Below, in pieces: positions 45,301-51,164 of a stretch of DNA of 51,164 nt. Position 1 is the first letter of the stretch, and each line of letters starts with the position of its first letter. The DNA is from Streptomyces griseus. Its GTDB lineage: Bacteria > Actinomycetota > Actinomycetes > Streptomycetales > Streptomycetaceae. The position numbers and the translations under genes were made by a program. The notes under the pieces were generated by a model. That model saw only the letters and a program-made list of their open reading frames with translations, was not told the DNA's origin and made no database searches. The stretch covers positions 1 through 51,164 of the forward strand of contig MUNB01000117.1 in assembly GCA_002154345.1 (NCBI GenBank), read 5' to 3'.

Positions 45301-45597
45301 ATGATCGGCAATCTGAAGCCCCTCGAGATCGTTCTGATCATCGCTGTCATCCTGCTGCTCTTCGGTGCCAAGAAGCTTCCCGACATGGCGCGTTCGCTCG
45401 GCAAGTCGGCCCGCATCCTCAAGAGCGAGGCCAAGGCCATGAAGAAGGACGACGCGGCGACCGCGACGCCCACCACGGAGACCGTCGACGACACGGTCCC
45501 CCCGCAGTCCACCACCGCGCGCACCATCCAGGCCGCCCCGGGAGACGTCACCAGCTCCCGCCCGGTCAACGAGGCCAAGCCCACCACCCAGAGCTGA
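45301..45597 (+). CDS. tatA: Sec-independent translocase subunit TatA
   Basis: This 98-residue Tat component has an N-terminal transmembrane helix ([20 protein letters not shown]), then the FG-KLPD hinge and an amphipathic helix ([17 protein letters not shown]). A Thr/Pro-rich disordered tail completes it. It oligomerises with TatC to export folded proteins. The start has GAAGGAAG upstream; tatC follows after 49 bp. Confidence 0.97.
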   Translation: MIGNLKPLEIVLIIAVILLLFGAKKLPDMARSLGKSARILKSEAKAMKKDDAATATPTTETVDDTVPPQSTTARTIQAAPGDVTSSRPVNEAKPTTQS

Positions 45598-45646
45598 CCG
45601 CTGACGCGCTCCGCCGACAGCCGCCGCACGAGACGAGGGAAGTGGG

Positions 45647-46618
45647 TTGCTCAAGTCTGCCCGCAAGCAGGAGAAGGACGACGAAGGGCGGATGCCCCTC
45701 CTCGATCACCTGCGTGAGCTGCGTAACCGGCTGCTGAAGGCCGTGCTCGCGATTCTGATCGCCGTCATCGGGGCCGCCTTTTTCCACAAGGAGATCTTTG
45801 AGTTCCTGATGAAGCCGATCCTCGACTCGGTCGGCTGCAAGAACGGTGTCCAGACGATGGTCAACGGCCGCCCGTGCGCGGAGATGACCACCAACGGTCT
45901 GCTGTCACCCTTCACCATCGCGCTCAAGGTGTCCCTCATGGCGGGTGTTCTCCTCGCCACGCCCGTCTGGCTGTACCAGCTCTGGGCCTTCGTCGCCCCG
46001 GGTCTGCACAAGAAGGAGAAGCGGTATTCCCTGGGCTTCGTGGCCGCGGGTGTCCCGCTGTTCACCGCCGGGGCCTACCTCGCGTACACCATCCTGCCGC
46101 AGACGGCCGAGATCATGCTCGGCTTCACGCCGGACAACGTGACGAACCTCCTGCCGCTCGACGACTTCCTCGACCTGATCACCCGCATGGTGATCGTCTT
46201 CGGTCTCGCCTTCGAACTGCCACTGCTGCTCATCGCGCTCAACATGACCGGGGTCCTGTCCGGCGTCCGCATGCTGCGCTGGTGGCGCGGCATGATCGTC
46301 GGCCTCACCGCCTTCGCGGCCATCGCCACCCCCGGCGGCGAGCCCATCTCCATGCTGCTCCTCGCCGGGCCGCTCGCGGTGCTCTACTTCATCGCCGTCG
46401 GCTTCTCGCTGCTGAACGACAAGCGCCGCAACCGCAACAACCCCGACGCCGAGCTCAGTGACGACGAGGCCTCGGATCTCGATCTGACGCCCGAGCCTGT
46501 TGACCGGGTGGAGAATGTTTCCCCCTCCTCCCGCCCTGCTGCTCTGCCCGGGCAATCCACCGGTGAGGCAGATGGCCCTGGATCGCACCGACTGAACGGT
46601 TACGACGACATCACGTAG
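45647..46618 (+). CDS. tatC: Sec-independent translocase subunit TatC
   Basis: This 323-residue, six-helix membrane receptor binds twin-arginine signal peptides. MPLLDHLRELRNRLLKA is the characteristic N-terminal segment, with the conserved Glu of HLRE. FVAPGLHKKEKRYS and FGLAFELPLL are typical. The C-terminal tail (about 260-323) is long and hydrophilic, as in other actinobacteria. The start is a rare TTG (45647) with GAGGGA upstream; no ATG or GTG fits better. Confidence 0.95.
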   Translation: MLKSARKQEKDDEGRMPLLDHLRELRNRLLKAVLAILIAVIGAAFFHKEIFEFLMKPILDSVGCKNGVQTMVNGRPCAEMTTNGLLSPFTIALKVSLMAGVLLATPVWLYQLWAFVAPGLHKKEKRYSLGFVAAGVPLFTAGAYLAYTILPQTAEIMLGFTPDNVTNLLPLDDFLDLITRMVIVFGLAFELPLLLIALNMTGVLSGVRMLRWWRGMIVGLTAFAAIATPGGEPISMLLLAGPLAVLYFIAVGFSLLNDKRRNRNNPDAELSDDEASDLDLTPEPVDRVENVSPSSRPAALPGQSTGEADGPGSHRLNGYDDIT

Positions 46619-46638
46619 TAGCTCGTGGTTATTCGCGT

Positions 46639-46673
46639 AGTCCCCCCCTGTTGTTTTTCAACGGAGGGGGACT
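46639..46673. terminator. Hairpin terminator after tatC
   Basis: AGTCCCCC (46639-46646) pairs with GGGGGACT (46666-46673), with inner TTG/CAA pairs around TTTTT. It lies 20 bp past the tatC stop. Confidence 0.75.
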
Positions 46674-46776
46674 TTCGGTCGCCGACACTGCGTAAGATTC
46701 AGGCAAGCGATGCTAGCTGCGTTGTCAGGATCAAGCTTATATGTGTGCTAGTCTTGACGGCGGTTTGCGCGTGCGG
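46674..46776. other. AT-richer intergenic segment beside tatC
   Basis: No gene is seen. Base composition drops noticeably compared with the flanks. A TTGACG (46754-46759) and TAGGCC (46778-46783) pair spaced 18 bp resembles a promoter pointing rightward, antisense to the small secreted gene. Confidence 0.45.
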
Positions 46777-47178
46777 CTAGGCCTTTGAATTCATAGTCGT
46801 CCAGTATGGTCCTATTTCTTTGCCCTTCACCTTGTAGAGGCGAAGGGTGACCTCTGTTCCTTCTTTGATGTCACCGGTCTTCCACGGTGAGCAGTATGGC
46901 GATTTATGGCCACGTGTGGTCGCGATTCGATCGGTGGTTCCATCGCGATTGATGTCGAGTTCGAGCTGGATGCCCCAGCCGTCGTCCTCGTCGTCGCAGG
47001 CCTTGATCGCGTCACCTGGCGTGTTGCCGGAGGGGTCTGCGCTCCAATACCCCTTCCCGCCGCCGTCCTTGAGGGTCATGGTAATCGCCGCCCATGCCTC
47101 CCCCTGCATTCCGATCACCAGTGCGCATGCTCCGGCCACGCTTACTGCTCCTCGGGCCGCTCTGCTTCTCAACTTCAT
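46777..47178 (-). CDS. Small secreted hypothetical protein in AT-richer islet
   Basis: This 133-residue protein has a clear signal peptide (MKLRSRAARG, then a hydrophobic stretch ending at AWA; mature from about residue 31) and a globular domain. The domain has two cysteines (one in IKACDDE, one in SPYCSPW) that could form a disulfide. LDINRDGTTDRI resembles a calcium-binding DxNxDG loop. AAGGAG precedes the ATG by a few bases. Codon use is less GC-biased than in neighbours, suggesting recent arrival. The family appears to be Streptomyces-specific; function unknown. Confidence 0.8.
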   Translation of the reverse strand: MKLRSRAARGAVSVAGACALVIGMQGEAWAAITMTLKDGGGKGYWSADPSGNTPGDAIKACDDEDDGWGIQLELDINRDGTTDRIATTRGHKSPYCSPWKTGDIKEGTEVTLRLYKVKGKEIGPYWTTMNSKA

Positions 47179-47390
47179 TTTTCTCCTTATGGATTCGATT
47201 TCGTACTATGGGCGGTGACGATATTAAGTAGTGCAAGGGTGCGGCACAAGCTTGTGTGAAAATAGTGGCCGAACTGTGCCCAGGCGTTGCCTAGTTCACT
47301 GAGAAAGTTGGTCTAGTGGTCCGTTGTGCGCGCGTCATGCGGCTCACAACCGCACCATCAAAAGGGGTTCGACGACATCACCTGACCTTG

Positions 47391-47396
47391 TAGGGT
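47391..47396 (+). promoter_or_regulatory. -10 element TAGGGT; near-leaderless start at 47405
   Basis: TAGGGT ends 8 nt before the GTG at 47405, so the transcript would start at or very near the start codon. GGAAGG between them is too close to serve as a standard ribosome-binding site if transcription begins there. Confidence 0.5.
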
Positions 47397-47404
47397 CCGG
47401 AAGG

Positions 47405-48298
47405 GTGACCAGCGAGATCACCCTCTTCGTCAATCCCACCGCAGGACGCGGCCGGGGCGCGCACGCCGCGCAGCCGGCCGCTTCCGCGTTGCGGGACGCC
47501 GGATTCTCCGTCCGTACGGTGCTGGGCGAGGATGCCGACGACGCCCTGCGCCGGGCCCGTGAGGCTGTCGCGGCGGGGACCGGGGCGCTGATAGCCGTGG
47601 GCGGGGACGGGCTGATGTCCCTCGCCCTCCAGGCCGTCGCGGGGACGAGTACGCCGCTGGGCGTCGTCGCCGTCGGCACCGGCAACGACTTCGCCCGCGC
47701 GCTGGGGCTGCCGATCCGCGACCCGGCCGTCGCCGGACGGCTGGCCGCGCGGGCGCTCAAGGAGGGCGGCCACCGCGACATCGACCTCGGCCGGGTCGGG
47801 GACCGCTGGTTCGGCTCCGTCCTCGCCTCCGGGTTCGACTCCCGGGTCAACGACCGGGGCAACCGGATGCGCTTCGTCGGCGGACGGTTCAAGTACGACC
47901 TCGCGATCCTCGCCGAACTGGCCGCCTTCAGGCCGATCCCGTACCGGATCCGGTTCGACGGGGGAGAGGCCCGCGAGATCGAGGCCACGCTCATCGCGGT
48001 GGGCAACGGGACCACGTACGGCGGGGGCATGCGGATCTGCGCCGACGCCGAGATGGACGACGGGCTCTTCGACGTGACCGTGGTGGGGGAGTGCACCCGC
48101 ACCACGCTGCTCAAGGTCTTCCCGAAGGTCTACCGGGGCACGCATCTGAGCCACCCCGCCGTCACCGTGCACCGGGTCTCCTCGATCGAGCTGGCGGCGG
48201 CCGGGGTCACGGCGTACGCGGACGGCGAACCGCTGGGCGCGCTGCCGCTCACCGCCACCTGCGTACCGGGCGCCGTGCGGGTGCTCACCGGGCGCTGA
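47405..48298 (+). CDS. YegS/diacylglycerol-kinase-family lipid kinase
   Basis: This is a 297-residue DAGK-catalytic-domain protein. The N-terminal LFVNPTAGRGRG, the nucleotide loop GGDG at 66-69 (followed by Leu instead of the more usual Thr), VVAVGTGNDFAR at about 87-98, and the C-terminal AYADGEPLGALP are as expected. It phosphorylates a diacylglycerol or related lipid at the membrane with ATP; the exact lipid is unknown. The GTG start at 47405 is preferred. The helicase gene follows in the same direction. Confidence 0.93.
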   Translation: MTSEITLFVNPTAGRGRGAHAAQPAASALRDAGFSVRTVLGEDADDALRRAREAVAAGTGALIAVGGDGLMSLALQAVAGTSTPLGVVAVGTGNDFARALGLPIRDPAVAGRLAARALKEGGHRDIDLGRVGDRWFGSVLASGFDSRVNDRGNRMRFVGGRFKYDLAILAELAAFRPIPYRIRFDGGEAREIEATLIAVGNGTTYGGGMRICADAEMDDGLFDVTVVGECTRTTLLKVFPKVYRGTHLSHPAVTVHRVSSIELAAAGVTAYADGEPLGALPLTATCVPGAVRVLTGR

Positions 48299-48394
48299 GC
48301 GGGGTGCCGGGCCGGGTGCCGGGCGAGGGGCGGATCCAAGGGCATTTAAAGATCGCGCTGAGTGTCAGAGGTGGCGGGTAGGCTCGTAGCCAAG

Positions 48395-51164
48395 ATGACA
48401 GAGGACCTCTCACCAGCTGAGCGATACCAGGCATCCCGGGCCCGCGCGGCCGAGATGGCGACGGCCCTCGGGCCTTTCCGGGAGATGTACGAGTTCGGCC
48501 TCGACCCCTTCCAGATCGAGGCCTGTCAGGCCCTTGAGGCGGGCAAGGGGGTGTTGGTCGCGGCCCCGACGGGGTCGGGCAAGACGATCGTCGGCGAGTT
48601 CGCCGTGCACCTGGCCCTGGAGCAGGGCCGCAAGTGCTTCTACACCACGCCGATCAAGGCGCTCTCCAACCAGAAGTTCGCCGATCTCGTCAAGCGGTAC
48701 GGCGCGGACAAGGTCGGTCTGCTGACCGGCGACAACAGCGTCAACTCCGAGGCGCCGGTGGTCGTGATGACCACCGAGGTCCTGCGGAACATGCTGTACG
48801 CGGGCTCCCAGTCGCTCTCCGGGCTCGGCTATGTGGTCATGGACGAGGTGCACTACCTCTCCGACCGTTTCCGGGGCGCGGTGTGGGAGGAAGTGATCAT
48901 CCACCTGCCGGAGTCGGTGACGCTGGTCTCCCTGTCGGCGACCGTCTCCAACGCGGAGGAGTTCGGCGACTGGCTGGACACCGTGCGCGGCGACACCGAG
49001 GTGATCGTCTCCGAGCACCGCCCGGTGCCGCTCTGGCAGCACGTGATGGCCGGCCGCAAGATGTACGACCTCTTCGAGGAGGCGACCGACCACGGCGGCC
49101 GGGGCGCCGGACGCCGCGAGGTCAACCCGGACCTGGTCCGCCTCGCCCGGCAGGAGAGCCAGAACACCTACAACCCGCGCGACCGCCGCCGGGGCAAGAT
49201 GGTGCGCGAGGCCGACCGCGAGCGCGAGCGGCGCCAGCGCAGCCGGATCTGGACGCCGGGCCGCCCCGAGGTCATCGACCGGCTGGACAACGAGGGCCTG
49301 CTGCCCGCCATCACCTTCATCTTCAGCCGGGCCGGCTGCGAGGCCGCCGTACAGCAGTGCCTGTACGCCGGACTCCGCCTCAACGACGAGGACAAACGGC
49401 GGCTGGTCCGCGAGATCGTCGAGGAGCGCACCGCCTCCATCCCCGGCGAGGACCTGCACGTCCTGGGCTACTACGAATGGCTCGAAGGGCTGGAGCGGGG
49501 CATCGCCGCGCACCACGCGGGCATGCTCCCGACCTTCAAGGAGGTCGTCGAGGAGCTGTTCGTCAAGGGGCTGGTGAAGGCCGTCTTCGCCACCGAGACC
49601 CTTGCGCTCGGCATCAACATGCCCGCGCGCTCCGTGGTGTTGGAGAAGCTCGTCAAGTGGAACGGCGAGCAGCACGCCGACATCACCCCCGGCGAGTACA
49701 CCCAGCTCACCGGCCGGGCCGGGCGTCGCGGCATCGATGTCGAGGGCCATGCGGTGGTCCTGTGGCAGCGCGGCATGGACCCGACGGCGCTGGCCGGCCT
49801 CGCCGGGACGCGTACGTATCCGCTGCGCTCCAGCTTCCGCCCCTCGTACAACATGGCGGTCAACCTGGTGCAGCAGTTCGGGCGGCACCGCTCGCGGGAG
49901 CTGCTGGAGACCTCGTTCGCCCAGTTCCAGGCCGACAAGTCGGTCGTCGGGATCTCGCGGCAGGTCCAGCGCAACGAGGAGGGCCTGGAGGGCTACAAGG
50001 AGGGCATGACCTGCCACCTCGGCGACTTCGAGGAGTACGCGCGGCTGCGCCGCGACCTCAAGGACCGGGAGACGGAGCTGGCCAAGCAGGGGGCGGCGCA
50101 GCGGCGGGCGGCGGCGGCCTCCTCGCTGGAGAAGCTGAAGTCCGGCGACATCATCCATGTGCCGACGGGGAAGTTCGCGGGTCTGGCGCTGGTGCTGGAC
50201 CCGGGCCTGCCCGCCGGGCGGGCCAACGGGCACCGCGGGTTCGACCACCACGACGGGCCGCGTCCGCTGGTGCTGACCGCCGAGCGGCAGGTCAAGCGGC
50301 TGGCCTCGATGGACTTCCCGGTGCCGGTCGAGGCGCTGGACCGGATGCGCGTCCCGAAGTCGTTCAACGCGCGCTCGCCGCAGTCCCGGCGCGATCTGGC
50401 CTCCGCGCTGCGGTCCAAGGCCGGGCACATCGTGCCCGACCGGCACCGCAAGGGGCGGGCGCCGGCCGCCGACGACCGGGAGATCGCCCGGCTGCGGACC
50501 GAGCTGCGCGCCCACCCGTGCCACGGGTGCGACGAGCGGGAGGACCACGCGCGGTGGGCCGAGCGCTACCACCGGCTGCAGCGGGACACCCGGCAGCTGG
50601 AGAAGCGGATCGAGGGGCGGACGAACACGATCGCCCGGACCTTCGACCGGATCGTCGCGCTCCTGACCGAGATGGACTATCTCCGGGGCAACGAGGTCAC
50701 GGAGAACGGGCGGCGGCTGGCCCGGCTGTACGGGGAGCTGGACCTGCTCGCCAGCGAGTGTCTGCGGGAGGGGGTCTGGGAAGGCCTCAACCCCGCCGAA
50801 CTGGCGGCCTGTGTCTCGGCGTTGGTGTACGAGGCGCGGCAGGCCGATGACGCGGTGGCTCCGAAGCTGCCGTCCGGGCCGGCCAAGGCCGCCATGGGCG
50901 AGATGGTGCGGATCTGGGGGCGGCTGGATGCCCTGGAGGAGGACTTCAAGATCAACCAGACGGAGGGGGTCGGACAGCGCGAGCCCGATCTCGGCTTCGC
51001 CTGGGCGGTCTACATGTGGGCCTCCGGCCGGACGCTGGACGAGGTGCTGCGCGAGGCGGAGATGCCGGCGGGGGACTTCGTACGGTGGTGCAAGCAGGTG
51101 ATCGACGTGCTGGGGCAGGTGGCTGCGGCGGCTCCTCGGGATGCGGGGGCGGGGGCTTCCGGGG
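48395..51164 (+). CDS. helY: Ski2/Mtr4-like DEAD/DEAH-box RNA helicase (HelY), truncated at window end
   Basis: About 923 residues are visible with no stop before the window ends; I checked that the frame is open throughout. Superfamily 2 motifs are Q-type DPFQIEACQ, Walker A APTGSGKT, DEVH (MDEVHYLSDR), SAT (LSLSATVSN), AHHAGMLP, FATETLALGINMPAR and motif VI QLTGRAGRRG. A winged-helix and arch-like region with a rRNA_proc-arch-type insert and the C-terminal DSHCT domain (EGLNPAELAACVSALVYEAR, MGEMVRIW) follow. It probably acts in RNA processing or decay. The family is usually about 940 residues, so only the last few dozen are missing. Confidence 0.95.
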   Translation, partial: MTEDLSPAERYQASRARAAEMATALGPFREMYEFGLDPFQIEACQALEAGKGVLVAAPTGSGKTIVGEFAVHLALEQGRKCFYTTPIKALSNQKFADLVKRYGADKVGLLTGDNSVNSEAPVVVMTTEVLRNMLYAGSQSLSGLGYVVMDEVHYLSDRFRGAVWEEVIIHLPESVTLVSLSATVSNAEEFGDWLDTVRGDTEVIVSEHRPVPLWQHVMAGRKMYDLFEEATDHGGRGAGRREVNPDLVRLARQESQNTYNPRDRRRGKMVREADRERERRQRSRIWTPGRPEVIDRLDNEGLLPAITFIFSRAGCEAAVQQCLYAGLRLNDEDKRRLVREIVEERTASIPGEDLHVLGYYEWLEGLERGIAAHHAGMLPTFKEVVEELFVKGLVKAVFATETLALGINMPARSVVLEKLVKWNGEQHADITPGEYTQLTGRAGRRGIDVEGHAVVLWQRGMDPTALAGLAGTRTYPLRSSFRPSYNMAVNLVQQFGRHRSRELLETSFAQFQADKSVVGISRQVQRNEEGLEGYKEGMTCHLGDFEEYARLRRDLKDRETELAKQGAAQRRAAAASSLEKLKSGDIIHVPTGKFAGLALVLDPGLPAGRANGHRGFDHHDGPRPLVLTAERQVKRLASMDFPVPVEALDRMRVPKSFNARSPQSRRDLASALRSKAGHIVPDRHRKGRAPAADDREIARLRTELRAHPCHGCDEREDHARWAERYHRLQRDTRQLEKRIEGRTNTIARTFDRIVALLTEMDYLRGNEVTENGRRLARLYGELDLLASECLREGVWEGLNPAELAACVSALVYEARQADDAVAPKLPSGPAKAAMGEMVRIWGRLDALEEDFKINQTEGVGQREPDLGFAWAVYMWASGRTLDEVLREAEMPAGDFVRWCKQVIDVLGQVAAAAPRDAGAGASG

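Noticed and set aside
46733..47256. CAAGCTT-containing similarity between 46733 and 47247 as flanking repeats of a mobile element
   Set aside because: Only seven identical bases are shared, in different contexts. There is no transposase or integrase and no convincing target duplication.
47309..47380. Possible tRNA (anticodon-like stem TGCGG/CCGCA with loop CTCACAA, and a downstream TTCGA)
   Set aside because: The anticodon-like arm is well formed, but no D-stem pairs, the TTCGA is not in a paired T-arm, and no acceptor stem closes. It is probably chance, or at most a decayed fragment.
48410..50572. Long minus-strand open frame (720 codons) opposite the helicase gene
   Set aside because: It is the antisense shadow of the high-GC helicase coding sequence. 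It has no family motifs, whereas the plus frame carries complete helicase motifs.

Overview
The window is high-GC actinobacterial chromosome, almost certainly Streptomyces. The evidence is strong third-position G/C bias, many GTG starts, GC-rich hairpin terminators, a mycothiol ligase (mshC), a complete Pup-proteasome locus and a glycerol operon with its own IclR-type regulator (gylR). Gene order matches what I recall of the S. coelicolor core region from tatC through pafA, prcBA, arc, metH and gylR to mshC. It reads as conserved core chromosome, with one small AT-richer islet and one suspicious inverted repeat at the left edge.

Layout. 1-587: a truncated helix-hairpin-helix-type gene ending in an 80-bp fold-back inverted repeat. 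584-6257: aldo/keto reductase, F420-type LLM oxidoreductase, diiron ferritin-like protein, CorA transporter, histidine phosphatase and a DUF3090 protein. 6221-8412: a PI4K/HipA-like kinase-fold protein overlapping DUF3090, then mshC. 8527-11592: large secreted GH31 enzyme. 11682-13972 (minus): PAC2 protein and a second LLM oxidoreductase. 14111-19256 (minus): glpD, glpK, glpF and gylR, with shared operator-like motifs. 19497-25785: metH, HAD phosphatase, orphan peptide-binding lipoprotein. 25878-27472 (minus): RecB-type nuclease coupled to an orphan response regulator. 27584-30594: site-2 protease, TrmI, small secreted protein.

30646-44452 is the protein-degradation block: ferredoxin, arc (Mpa), dop, pup, prcB, prcA, a LacI regulator/MFS pair, pafA, two FKBP prolyl isomerases, and pafB/pafC. 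Dop deamidates the Gln-ended Pup, PafA ligates it to substrates, ARC unfolds pupylated proteins into the PrcBA core, and PafBC is a WYL-domain transcription activator. 44476-46618: Zn-ribbon protein, small membrane protein, tatA and tatC (Sec-independent export). 46777-47178 (minus): small secreted protein in the AT-richer islet. 47405-51164: a YegS/diacylglycerol-kinase-like lipid kinase, and a Ski2/Mtr4-like helicase (HelY) running off the right edge.

I find no CRISPR array, insertion sequence, rRNA or convincing tRNA. The features most worth a second look are the terminal fold-back repeat, the phosphatase/DUF3090/kinase-like/mshC cluster of unknown purpose, a recurring -10 element placed 6-8 nt before start codons (leaderless genes), paired hairpins between metH and the HAD gene, and the islet beside tatC. 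No obviously new multi-gene system is visible.
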